Origin: Flavobacterium psychrophilum
Lineage (GTDB): Bacteria > Bacteroidota > Bacteroidia > Flavobacteriales > Flavobacteriaceae
Direction of reading: 5' to 3'
Length of the DNA stretch: 42,176 nt
Assembly (NCBI GenBank): GCA_945878515.1
Contig: CAMCTL010000005.1
Coordinates: forward strand, 1 to 42,176
Shown: positions 34,167 through 42,176 of the stretch, piece after piece
Numbering within the stretch: position 1 is the first letter of the stretch
Layout: the number at the start of each line of letters is the position of its first letter
The notes under the pieces: generated by a model
Told to the model about the DNA's origin: nothing
The model's input: the letters and a program-made list of their open reading frames with translations, nothing else
Databases searched by the model: none
Program-made: the position numbers and the translations under genes

Positions 34167-35033
34167 TTATTTGATTTTAAATTTTTCGCCCTCAAAATAA
34201 ATACTCATATCTAATTTTCTGATACCAACCGCATTATTTCTTGGAGCTTTTGTAATTCCTTTAGGGTTCTGAACCACAATAACTTCGCTTTCGCCAACAA
34301 TTTCAATTTCTTTATTACGAACAATAATTGCGGTACTTTCGTCAATACCAATCCCGACGTGTGATGGAAATTCTATTAATCCAGAAATTAGTCTGTTGTA
34401 GCGGCTTCTTTTGAGAAAATGCTGGTCGATAATTACGTTTTTAATCAGTCCCAAACCCTCGGCCGTTTCTAGATTGTCATATCGTATGTTGTCAAAAGTT
34501 TCCGAGTATTTGGTTTGAAGTTTCTGATTTCCGGTAATCATCTGTTCGCACATTACGGCGGCACCTGCGCTTGTTCCTGCAATGGTACTTCCGTTTTGAT
34601 ACGCTTGATGAATCGCATTGAAAATAGGAGTATTGTTCACAACACTCATAAAGCGCGATTGATCACCGCCGGCGATATAAATAAGTTTTGACCTTTGTAA
34701 AGAATCAACCCAAACTTTGTTGCCGGCAGTTTGTTTGTTAAAGTTGAGCATTACAATGGGTATTGTGGTTAGTTTTTGAACTTGTTTCTTGAAATAAAAA
34801 TAGGAACTGTCGGGTTCTTCGCTAGACATTGGCAAAACTACTATGTAATCTTTTTCTTTTAAATCTGAAACAGATAGTAATTGCGTCATTAATTGATTTG
34901 AACGATTGCCTCCACCGATAATGAATAATTTCCCTTTTGGAGTTTGGGCTTGATTGAAGCTACAAACTAAAAGCATCATTGCAAGTAGTAATAATTTTGG
35001 AATATTTTTTAGGATAAAAGTGGCGGTTTTCAT
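34167..35033 (-). CDS. Cyanophycinase-like S51 peptidase, secreted
   Basis: 288 aa. Signal peptide to about residue 30 (CSFNQA-Q). The nucleophile elbow is Ser155 in GTSAGAA; GKLFIIGGGNRS (35-46) and IYIAGGDQSRF (118-128) are further S51 signatures. The family includes cyanophycinase and dipeptidase E. Cyanophycin in this host is not indicated, so the substrate may be another Asp-rich or isoaspartyl peptide. Stop and the next start are separated by one base, so it is co-translated with the acylase. Confidence 0.9.
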   Translation of the reverse strand: MKTATFILKNIPKLLLLAMMLLVCSFNQAQTPKGKLFIIGGGNRSNQLMTQLLSVSDLKEKDYIVVLPMSSEEPDSSYFYFKKQVQKLTTIPIVMLNFNKQTAGNKVWVDSLQRSKLIYIAGGDQSRFMSVVNNTPIFNAIHQAYQNGSTIAGTSAGAAVMCEQMITGNQKLQTKYSETFDNIRYDNLETAEGLGLIKNVIIDQHFLKRSRYNRLISGLIEFPSHVGIGIDESTAIIVRNKEIEIVGESEVIVVQNPKGITKAPRNNAVGIRKLDMSIYFEGEKFKIK

Positions 35034-35100
35034 TGCAGTTTTAGTTTTTTAAGGATTTGGAATTATTCAATAGTAAGTACTTTATTTGTACTGTAACTAT

Positions 35101-35283
35101 CCATCATTGTAAGCATATTATTTAGCGTGCATTAGAAATCTTTTTATCAAAAGTATGACCTAATTTTTTTATTTCTTAGCCTTTTCGGTCAATTTTTTAA
35201 CTAAATTCCAAAATTTCGCTTTGTATTTTTTTAGTTAAGCTATTAAAAACCAATTGGTACGAATCATCAATCAATTCTTTAAC
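35101..35283. repeat. Diverged direct repeat, copy 2 (partner 31757-31941)
   Basis: In this copy the yjbR end (35197-35283) is intact. On the minus strand the rest shows a dead relic of the PH-gene start (ATGATGGATAGT against ATGATTGATAAT). Confidence 0.8.
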
Positions 35284-35565
35284 AAACTTATCCGAAACCC
35301 CTCTATTTAAAACTACGGTATTCCAATGCACTTTGCTCATGTGATATGCTGGCTGGACATCGCCATATTGGGCTCTTAATTCTAATGCATAATCAGGATT
35401 ACACTTCAAATTGACTGATGGCTCGCCTTTTTCCCATTGATTCAAAGAGGAAAGCGCAAACATTTTTCCGCCCACTTTAAAAACCAAAGTATCTTGATCG
35501 AACGGAAAATGTTCGGTTACTCCTTTTTTAGAAAGGCAATATTCGTAGTACGTTTCTAGATTCAT
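35197..35565 (-). CDS. MmcQ/YjbR family protein
   Basis: 122 aa. HFPFDQDTLVFKVGGKMFAL and SLNQWEKGEPSVNLKCNPD, followed by YHMSKVHWNTV, are typical of the CyaY-like fold family MmcQ/YjbR. It is often described as DNA-binding, but the role is not established. Overlaps the upstream acetyltransferase gene (ATGA), so the two are translated together. Confidence 0.92.
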   Translation of the reverse strand: MNLETYYEYCLSKKGVTEHFPFDQDTLVFKVGGKMFALSSLNQWEKGEPSVNLKCNPDYALELRAQYGDVQPAYHMSKVHWNTVVLNRGVSDKFVKELIDDSYQLVFNSLTKKIQSEILEFS

Positions 35566-35963
35566 ATTGTTATTTTTTCCATCATTTTTTCTGGATGTGC
35601 CAATGTTTTGAAACCAAATTTCTCATATAAGAAATGCGCATCGGATGTAGCCAATCTCCAGATTTTCACCTCTTGTAAAACAGGTTCTTTCATCATTGCA
35701 TCAATTAGAATCAATGAATAGCCGTTTCCTCGATGTTCTTCGGCAATAAAAACATCCATCAAATAGGCGAAAACCACATAATCTGTAATCACTCTTGCAA
35801 AGCCAATTTGAACATTATTTAAATAGATTCCGAAACAAAAGGAATTATCAATTGTGGTTTGCACCTCGTCAATAGTTCTTCCAGCTACCCAATAAATGTC
35901 CTTCAAAAAATCTTGAATGAAGGAAACATCGAGTTTGGTTTTATCGGTTGAGGTTGTGATCAT
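35562..35963 (-). CDS. GNAT family N-acetyltransferase
   Basis: 133 aa from ATG 35961-35963; the open frame goes 15 codons further but that part overlaps an interspersed repeat. VFIAEEHRGNGYSLILIDAM holds the acetyl-CoA pyrophosphate loop (R/Q-x-x-G-x-G/A). Shape is of the small GNAT type; acceptor unknown. Confidence 0.87.
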   Translation of the reverse strand: MITTSTDKTKLDVSFIQDFLKDIYWVAGRTIDEVQTTIDNSFCFGIYLNNVQIGFARVITDYVVFAYLMDVFIAEEHRGNGYSLILIDAMMKEPVLQEVKIWRLATSDAHFLYEKFGFKTLAHPEKMMEKITI

Positions 35964-35975
35964 ACCATTCAATTT

Positions 35976-36048
35976 AAACACTAAGTTCACTAAGAAGGCA
36001 CGGAGCAAACAAAGTTTAGTGAACTTTGTGCCCTCTTAGTGCCCTTTG
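35976..36048. repeat. Interspersed repeat (CACTAAG...CTTAGTG type)
   Basis: CACTAAGTTCACTAAGAAGG...TTTAGTGAACTTTGTGCC...TTAGTGCCCTTTGTGG: inverted and direct short repeats of a kind scattered between genes in Bacteroidota. It fills the spacer between hemW and the GNAT gene. Confidence 0.6.
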
Positions 36049-36051
36049 TGG

Positions 36052-37209
36052 TTAGGCTTCCAAATTTAAATAAAATAAATCACTAGCAATTCCATCGGTC
36101 AAAAATTTTCCTTTTCGAGTTGGTTTTAAAACATTACCATCAATAGAAAGGAGGTTGTCGTCAAGGAATTTTTTTGCTTGAGTTTGTAAATATTCTAGAT
36201 ATTCGTTACCAAATTCGAACAGAATTCTATCCAAAGAAACGCCCCAAATAGTTCGCAAACCGGTCATAATATATTCGTTATACCGGTCTGTTTTTGATAA
36301 GATTTCAAATTCGTTTGGTAATTTATTTTCGGCTAATGATTTTAAATAGATTATATTATTCGAAACATTCCAACTTCTAGAAATCCCATCATAACTGTGA
36401 GCCGAAGGTCCAATTCCAATATATTTTTTCCCCAGCCAATAGGCCGAATTATTCTTCGAAAAATAATTTTCTTTCCCAAAATTCGACAATTCATAATGAA
36501 TAAAACCATTGTTTTGAAGTGTTTCGACCAAAATTTGAAAATGAGCTTCCGCAAGTTCGTCTGTGGGTTTGGCAATTTTTCCTGATTGTATGAGTGTACT
36601 CAAAGCTGTTTTGGGTTCGACCGTCAAAGCATAACTCGAAATGTGTGGAATACCAAAACTTAAAGCGATTTCAATGTTTTTTTTCCACTTTTCGTTGCTC
36701 ATGCCTGGAATTCCATAAATCAAATCGAGTGAAATATTGTCAAAATATTGTGTGGCAATTTCCAAGCATTTTCTAGCTTCTGACGAATTATGAGCGCGAT
36801 TCATCATCGTTAAATCGTCTTCAAAAAAAGATTGAATTCCGATGCTTAATCGATTAATTCCAATTTTCGAAAGTTCGATTAAATAATCCTCCGACAAATC
36901 ATCGGGATTGGCTTCGAGCGTAATTTCGGGATCCTCAACCACTTTATAGTTTTTATAAATCGAATCGATCAGTAATCTCAAATCTGCAATTTGCAATCTA
37001 CTCGGTGTTCCTCCACCAAAATATATGGTTTCTATTACCGCATCTTTGTCACTTCGAGCGCAGTCGAGAAGCTCATTTTTGCGCATTTGAATTTCTTTGG
37101 CCAAAGCCAAAACCATATCATTTTTCTTCTTCATCGAAGTCGAAAAATGAAAGTCGCAATAATGGCAAGCCTGTTTGCAGAATGGTATGTGGATGTAGAT
37201 TCCGTACAT
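36052..37209 (-). CDS. hemW: HemW, radical SAM heme chaperone
   Basis: 385 aa. The radical-SAM cysteines are Cys11, Cys15 and Cys18 (FCKQACHYC); IYFGGGTPS and EITLEANPDDL follow, with NRLSIGIQSF. HemW (formerly called coproporphyrinogen oxidase-like) handles heme and inserts it in respiratory enzymes; it is not the oxygen-independent HemN, which has a longer N-terminus. A stretch LLDCARSDKDAV after KNE looks inserted relative to relatives and matches a genomic repeat on the DNA. Confidence 0.92.
   Translation of the reverse strand: MYGIYIHIPFCKQACHYCDFHFSTSMKKKNDMVLALAKEIQMRKNELLDCARSDKDAVIETIYFGGGTPSRLQIADLRLLIDSIYKNYKVVEDPEITLEANPDDLSEDYLIELSKIGINRLSIGIQSFFEDDLTMMNRAHNSSEARKCLEIATQYFDNISLDLIYGIPGMSNEKWKKNIEIALSFGIPHISSYALTVEPKTALSTLIQSGKIAKPTDELAEAHFQILVETLQNNGFIHYELSNFGKENYFSKNNSAYWLGKKYIGIGPSAHSYDGISRSWNVSNNIIYLKSLAENKLPNEFEILSKTDRYNEYIMTGLRTIWGVSLDRILFEFGNEYLEYLQTQAKKFLDDNLLSIDGNVLKPTRKGKFLTDGIASDLFYLNLEA
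37049..37071. repeat. Interspersed palindromic repeat inside hemW
   Basis: CACTTCGAGCGCAGTCGAGA followed by AG. CTTCGAGCGCAGTCGAGAAG is an imperfect palindrome of the kind found between genes in many Flavobacteria. Here it lies in the coding sequence and stays in frame. Confidence 0.55.
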
Positions 37210-37235
37210 AAATTATTGGTCAGTATTCAATGGCA

Positions 37236-37269
37236 AGTGGTCAGTTTTGCAAACTTACCACTGACCACT
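37236..37269. repeat. Inverted repeat between ruvC and hemW
   Basis: AGTGGTCAGT (37236-37245) and ACTGACCACT (37260-37269) pair perfectly. It overlaps the ruvC stop. No T-tract, so not a classical terminator. Confidence 0.6.
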
Positions 37270-37822
37270 ACTTTTTAACTCGATTTTCATTATTTTTCAC
37301 AAAAGCATCCCAACCTGTGTAACTTTTATCTCCAACTACTTTTCCAGAATTGAAAAAATGACAAACGGCAGCCGCCAATCCATCTGTTGAATCGAGGTTT
37401 TTGGGTAATTCTTTTAAGTTTAATAGTTGTTGAAGCATTTTGGCAACTTGTTCTTTGCTGGCGTTTCCGTTACCTGTTATTGCCATTTTTATCTTCTTTG
37501 GTTCATATTCGGTGATGGGAATATCTCTTGAAAGTCCCGCTGCCATTGCAACTCCTTGCGCTCTTCCCAATTTCAGCATTGATTGTACGTTTTTACCAAA
37601 GAAAGGGGCTTCAATCGCAATTTCGTCTGGATGGTGTGTTTCGATGAGTTCGATAGTGCGTTCAAAAATGATTTTTAGTTTTTGATAATGGTTGTCGTAC
37701 TTGGACAATTGCAATTCGTTGAGCTGGACAAATTGCATGTTCTTGCCAACAATTTTTATTATTCCAAAACCCATAATGGTGGTTCCTGGATCTATTCCTA
37801 ATATAATGCGTTCATTTGTCAT
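37268..37822 (-). CDS. ruvC: Crossover junction endodeoxyribonuclease RuvC
   Basis: 184 aa. Acidic active-site residues are seen in ILGIDPGTT (Asp11), in IAIEAPFFG (the glutamate), and in DSTDGLAAAVCH near residue 145. It cuts Holliday junctions as a dimer in the RuvABC pathway. Gene lies before hemW with a 58-base gap. Confidence 0.96.
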   Translation of the reverse strand: MTNERIILGIDPGTTIMGFGIIKIVGKNMQFVQLNELQLSKYDNHYQKLKIIFERTIELIETHHPDEIAIEAPFFGKNVQSMLKLGRAQGVAMAAGLSRDIPITEYEPKKIKMAITGNGNASKEQVAKMLQQLLNLKELPKNLDSTDGLAAAVCHFFNSGKVVGDKSYTGWDAFVKNNENRVKK

Positions 37823-38113
37823 AAATATTTTGTCGTGCCGACATTTGCAACAAAACTAAACAATTCTTGGTATTAAAATTTACATTTATAGGGAACTAAA
37901 GGATAAATATTTAAGCAGTAAAAAATTAAATATAAAATTATATATGCTATTGCTCCTTGTTGTGCCTTGCGTTTAGCATTTGCATCGAATGTAAATTATG
38001 CCTAAAATTATAATGCTGATAATTTCTGAACATTGCATCAACTGCACCCATATAAATTTAATTTTTCATAAAAAATAAGCCTAGCGGGTTAATTTTATTC
38101 TGATTTTTATAAA
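37823..38113. other. Intergenic, no gene seen
   Basis: AT-rich with no usable frame. Leads into the tandem array. Confidence 0.5.
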
Positions 38114-38531
38114 GCCATAAAACAACCTATTTTATATACAATTTTTTTACTATAGCATCAAACTACCTATTTTATATACAGATAACTTTTCCTACGCCAT
38201 AAAACAACCTATTTTATATACAAACAACTTTTACTATGCCATAAAACAAATTATTTTATATAAAGACAACTTTTACTATGCCATAAAATAACTTATTTTA
38301 TATACGGACAACTTTTACTATGGCATAAAACAAGTTATTTTAAATACGGACAACTTTTACTATGGCATAAAACAACTTATTTTATATAGGGACAACTTTT
38401 ACTATGGCATAAAACAAGTTATTTTATATACGGACAACTTTTACTATGCCATAAAACAACCTACTTTATATATGAACAACTTTTACTATGCCATAAAACA
38501 ACAAATTTTATATACGTACAACTTTTACTAT
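38114..38531. repeat. Tandem array of ten 41-42 bp units with palindromic cores
   Basis: Units start at 38114, 38155, 38196, 38238, 38280, 38322, 38364, 38406, 38448 and 38490. Consensus: GCCATAAAACAACTTATTTT then ATATACGGACAACTTTTACT and AT. The core ATAAAATAA-C-TTATTTTAT (perfect in the unit at 38280) is a palindrome; other units vary inside it. There are no unique spacers and no cas genes, so it is not CRISPR. Middle units are most alike; the first two and last are degenerate. Confidence 0.95.
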
Positions 38532-38596
38532 TTCATAAATATAAGCATATTAGCAACAATTGTAACTTCAAAGTAATCAAAAACACAAACTGTCAA

Positions 38597-38722
38597 TGTT
38601 TTTTGACGATGGTTTTCAGTTACGATTAAGATTTTTTCAAGAACAACAATCAAGTATTCCTGAGGGAGATGGTGCAGCCGCAATAACCAATAGTAATGGC
38701 ATACAATTTCCCAATTATTAAT
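38597..38722 (+). other. Possible 41-codon reading frame
   Basis: ATG to TAA, 41 codons (MFFDDGFQLRLRFFQEQQSS...). It ends just before the promoter of the large outer-membrane gene. It has no recognisable match and might be chance or the relic of a gene. Confidence 0.2.
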
Positions 38723-38725
38723 ACT

Positions 38726-38733
38726 ACTTTTGA
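38726..38733 (+). promoter_or_regulatory. -7 element for the beta-barrel gene
   Basis: TACTTTTG fits TAnnTTTG, 22 bases before ATG 38755. The -33 part is weak. Confidence 0.5.
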
Positions 38734-38754
38734 AACTTTCGAGTTAAAGTATTT

Positions 38755-41700
38755 ATGTTAAAAAACGTATTGGTTCTGTTGGCAATCTTCTGCATTTCTG
38801 GACTTTTAGCTCAGGAAGGGAATTCGCTGTACAAAACCAAGAAAATTCCCTTTACTCGAGACACGATTCATTTGGAAAAAAACAGTATTAATTCGAGTAA
38901 TTTTAAATTATTGGACACTAATAATCAGCCAATCGATTCTGTTTTCTACAAAATAAACTTCGAAAAAGGAACACTGGTTTTAAATGATAAATTCGCTGTA
39001 AGTTCCGATTCTATAACGGTTCAATACTTGAAATTTCCTGAATTTTTAACCAAAGAATATCGTGTTTATGACGACAGTAAAATAGTGAGCAATGACGCTT
39101 CTTCAGGAAGTTTATATAGGATGGAAGAAGAAAATAATCAGAAAAAAAACATTCCTTTTGATGGGCTTAATACATCGGGAAGCATCACTCGTGGTGTGAC
39201 TATTGGCAACAATCAAAATTCGGTTTTAAACTCCAACCTTGATTTGCAAATCACTGGGAAACTTTCCAAAAAAGTAAGTTTACGTGCTTCTTTGCAAGAC
39301 AGCAATATTCCGTTACAAGACGGCGGTTATTCGCAAAAACTGGATCAATTTGACAATGTTTTTATGGAACTTTTTAGTGAGAAATGGAATATTCGTGCTG
39401 GCGATGTTTTCTTGGAAAATCGCAAAACGCAGTTCTTGAATTTCAACAAGAAAGCGCAAGGAATTGCAACGAGTTTCGACTTTGGATGCGAAGACAATAA
39501 AACCAATATTTTCGCCTCGACGGCATTGGTTCGAGGACAATATGCCAAAAGTGATTTTGTAGGACAGGAAGGAAATCAAGGGCCTTACAAATTAATTGGG
39601 CAAAGTGGCGAATTGTATGTGTTGGTTATTTCGGGTTCAGAGCGGGTTTATGTGAATGGAATCCTTTTAAAACGCGGAGAAAACAACGATTATACGATTG
39701 ATTATAATGCCGGCGAAATCATCTTCACGCCTCTTTTTACCATCACTTCCGAAATGCGAATTGCTGTTGAGTATCAATTTAGCAACCAAAATTATACCCG
39801 ACTCGTCACTTATGCCGGCGGTAGCCATGAAAGCAAAAAATGGAGTTTTAGCAGTTATTTATATTCTGAAAACGATTTGAAAAATCAGTCTCTACAACAA
39901 AGTCTTTCGGCTGAACAAGCACAAATTTTGGTCGATGCAGGCGACAATCAAGACTTGATGGTGGCGCCATCGGCCTATTTGGATTCTTATTCTAACAACA
40001 AAATCTTGTATAAAAAAACATTGTTAAGTAATGGTATTGAAATTTTCGAAAATTCAAATAATCCAGAGGATGTTTTGTTCAATGTCAGGTTCACTAATGT
40101 TGGGGAAAACAAAGGAAATTATGTTTTGAAGGACAATGCCACTATTGGTAGAATTTACAAGTATGATCCTGTAAATGGGAATTACGAGCCAGTTATAAAA
40201 TTGGTTGCGCCAATAAAAACCCAAGTCGCAACCTTTTTGGGAAAATACAATCCAACAGAGAAAACAGCAATTGATTTTGAAATTGGTATAAGCAACAATG
40301 ATACAAATCTTTTTTCATCCCAAGACGACTCCAACAATCAAGGTTTAGCCACTAAGATAAATGCCAAACAACGCCTTTTTTCGAAGCAATGGAACGCAGA
40401 AGTTTTTGCGAATTATCAATTTATCGCCAAAGATTTCAGGTCTGTTGAACGTTTATATAGCATTGAATTTGGCCGAGATTGGAATTTGGGAACGACTTCG
40501 ACAGGCAATCAAAGTTATTTGATTTCTGGCTTGCAAATGATATTGCCTGAAAAAGGAAACTTAGTTTATCAATTCGAAAAGCTGGATTTCTCGGAGAATT
40601 TTTCAGGAAATCGCCATATTTTAAAAGCTTTATTCAATTTGAACCGCTGGAAAATTCAAAGTTCAGGAAGTTTCTTGAATAGCGATGCTGTAACATCCAC
40701 ATCAAAATTCTTGCGAAACCAAACTCAGGTCAAATATCATTTCAAGAAAAATTGGATTGGCAGTAGCCTACAACTGGAAGACAACCAAGAAAAGAATACA
40801 ACCACCAATCAATTTTCGGCGCTAAGCCAAAGATTTACCGAGTATGGATTTTTTGCTGGTCGGGGAGATAGCACCAAGGTTTTTGTAGAATTGGGTTATT
40901 TTAAAAGAGCCAATGACAGTTTGCAAAATAGCCTCATTCAACGGGTGAATAATTCCCAAACTTTTGCCTTGCGATCGAAATTGATTCAAAACAGCAAAAG
41001 CGATTTGTCTCTGTTCGTAAATTATAGGGTTTTGGATTTTGTGAATGCTGCCAATAAAAAAGAACCTTCGCTGAATTCGAGAATGATTTACAACGATCGT
41101 TTTTTTAACCAACTGATTCAATCTACAACGGTTTTTGAAACCAATTCGGGATCGATTCCGCAACAAGAATTTACCTATCTTGAAGTTCCGATTGGTCAGG
41201 GTGTTTATACTTGGAACGACTACAACACCAACGGAATTCAGGAATTAGAAGAGTTTGAAATTGCGCCTTTTGTAGATCAAGCCAAATACATCCGGATATT
41301 TTTGCCCAACCGTATTTACATCAAAACGCATCAAAATAAATTTTCGCAATCGCTTACTTTAAATCCCAATCAGTGGCAAAACGAGTCGGGATTCAAAAAA
41401 ATACTGTCCTATTTTTACAATCAAACTTCCTTTATCATCGATCGAAAAGTGGAGAATAAAGGCAATAATTTCGACTTAAATCCTTTTGATAAATCTCAGG
41501 AAGATGTCTTGGGATTGAATTCCAGCTTTAGAAACAGTTTGTTCTATAATCGAGGGAAGCAACTGCATTCTATGACTTATACCTACGTTCAAAACGAAAA
41601 TAAAAACTTGCTTTCGATTGGTTCCCAAAACGCAAAAAACAGTTCAAACCAACTGCAATACAATCATTTGTACAGAAAAAGTTGGTTGTTTGGGATGTTT

Positions 41701-42159
41701 TCCAAAACGATTCAAACCAGTTTGACGTCTGAGAATTATCCAGAGAAAAACTTTGAAATAGAAGGTTATCAATTGGCTCCAAAAATCAGTTATTTGTTTT
41801 CCAAAAGCACAAGTTGGGACTTGTTTTACGAATTGCAAAACAAGAAAAATCAAATTGGAAAATTAGAAACCTTATTACAAAGCCGTTTTGGAACTTCGTT
41901 TTCGTATGCTGGTGAGAAAAAATTCACGTTGAACGGAGAAGTTTCTTTTTATCAAAATGAATTTGTTGGCAATCAATTTTCGTCAGTTGGATTTCAAATG
42001 TTGGAAGGACTGCAAACCGGACAAAACCTGACATGGCGGTTGCTTTTTCAGAAAAACTTAACCAATTTTCTGGACATTAATTTCAATTATCAAGGTCGGA
42101 AAAGTGAAACTAGCCAAGCCATTCACACCGGAAGTGTGCAATTAAGAGCCTATTTTTAA
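38755..42159 (+). CDS. Large outer-membrane beta-barrel-like protein
   Basis: 1134 aa. A signal peptide ends SGLLA-Q. The first 130 residues form a small beta domain. SGSITRGVTIGNNQNSVLNS (about 142-161), LSKKVSLRASLQDSNIPLQ (about 171-189), and NIRAGDVFLEN (about 212-222) closely recall the repeated strand pattern of SprA-type T9SS translocon proteins, though this one is far shorter than SprA and lacks its full length. The rest is made of alternating Tyr/Asn-rich strands, and the C-terminus ends QLRAYF, a typical barrel end. Probably an outer-membrane protein; function unknown. Confidence 0.75.
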   Translation: MLKNVLVLLAIFCISGLLAQEGNSLYKTKKIPFTRDTIHLEKNSINSSNFKLLDTNNQPIDSVFYKINFEKGTLVLNDKFAVSSDSITVQYLKFPEFLTKEYRVYDDSKIVSNDASSGSLYRMEEENNQKKNIPFDGLNTSGSITRGVTIGNNQNSVLNSNLDLQITGKLSKKVSLRASLQDSNIPLQDGGYSQKLDQFDNVFMELFSEKWNIRAGDVFLENRKTQFLNFNKKAQGIATSFDFGCEDNKTNIFASTALVRGQYAKSDFVGQEGNQGPYKLIGQSGELYVLVISGSERVYVNGILLKRGENNDYTIDYNAGEIIFTPLFTITSEMRIAVEYQFSNQNYTRLVTYAGGSHESKKWSFSSYLYSENDLKNQSLQQSLSAEQAQILVDAGDNQDLMVAPSAYLDSYSNNKILYKKTLLSNGIEIFENSNNPEDVLFNVRFTNVGENKGNYVLKDNATIGRIYKYDPVNGNYEPVIKLVAPIKTQVATFLGKYNPTEKTAIDFEIGISNNDTNLFSSQDDSNNQGLATKINAKQRLFSKQWNAEVFANYQFIAKDFRSVERLYSIEFGRDWNLGTTSTGNQSYLISGLQMILPEKGNLVYQFEKLDFSENFSGNRHILKALFNLNRWKIQSSGSFLNSDAVTSTSKFLRNQTQVKYHFKKNWIGSSLQLEDNQEKNTTTNQFSALSQRFTEYGFFAGRGDSTKVFVELGYFKRANDSLQNSLIQRVNNSQTFALRSKLIQNSKSDLSLFVNYRVLDFVNAANKKEPSLNSRMIYNDRFFNQLIQSTTVFETNSGSIPQQEFTYLEVPIGQGVYTWNDYNTNGIQELEEFEIAPFVDQAKYIRIFLPNRIYIKTHQNKFSQSLTLNPNQWQNESGFKKILSYFYNQTSFIIDRKVENKGNNFDLNPFDKSQEDVLGLNSSFRNSLFYNRGKQLHSMTYTYVQNENKNLLSIGSQNAKNSSNQLQYNHLYRKSWLFGMFSKTIQTSLTSENYPEKNFEIEGYQLAPKISYLFSKSTSWDLFYELQNKKNQIGKLETLLQSRFGTSFSYAGEKKFTLNGEVSFYQNEFVGNQFSSVGFQMLEGLQTGQNLTWRLLFQKNLTNFLDINFNYQGRKSETSQAIHTGSVQLRAYF

Positions 42160-42176
42160 TCGGAATTAAAGCAAAT

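Noticed and set aside
38114..38531. Regular repeats that might be a CRISPR array
   Set aside because: The whole 42-bp unit repeats with no unique spacers, and no cas genes are in the window.

Overview
The window is a Bacteroidota chromosome segment, almost certainly Flavobacterium or a close relative. The evidence is low GC, a complete gldKLMN type IX secretion/gliding cluster, promoters of the TTG-N17-20-TAnnTTTG type, and no visible Shine-Dalgarno signals. Families were assigned by reading the translations; no database search was run.

Layout. 0-6.4 kb: the end of topA, an arginase-fold protein that has lost its metal ligands, then gldK-gldL-gldM-gldN closed by a terminator. 6.4-7.5 kb: a gene-poor stretch holding a broken CIA30-family copy. 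7.5-14 kb: a small membrane protein, tig-clpP-clpX (protein folding and proteolysis), a fragment of ahcY, an intact CIA30 gene and cysteine synthase. 14-17.6 kb: rpmA/rplU, an EamA exporter, a heavy-metal-binding lipoprotein and a secreted protein of unknown function.

17.6-27.7 kb: a 10,065-bp integrated element in the 3' end of a tRNA-Leu(UAG) gene, bounded by a perfect 30-bp direct repeat. It encodes a tyrosine recombinase, an overlapping 628-aa protein, a MerR/excisionase-like protein, a small winged-helix-like protein, and a 789-aa replicase. The replicase appears to join a family-A-like palm polymerase (TV-Pol type) to an SF3 helicase. After it come an iteron-like putative origin and a cargo zone in which two exported-protein genes share the same upstream and downstream control sequences. 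There are no conjugation or virion structural genes. The plan (integrase, regulator, primase/polymerase-helicase, variable cargo) resembles P4/PICI-type satellites or self-replicating integrative elements. It is the strongest candidate here for a poorly described system.

27.7-37.8 kb: ordinary chromosome. It holds an M20 dipeptidase, DUF423, DUF4407, a PH/SHOCT protein, a secreted S51 peptidase plus penicillin-acylase pair, YjbR, GNAT, hemW and ruvC. The S51/acylase pair sits between two diverged copies of a ~180-bp segment (yjbR 3' end to PH-gene 5' end), which suggests it was inserted or rearranged there. 37.8-38.75 kb: a gene-free region with ten tandem 41-42 bp repeats, each with a palindromic core. 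38.75-42.16 kb: a large outer-membrane beta-barrel-like protein.
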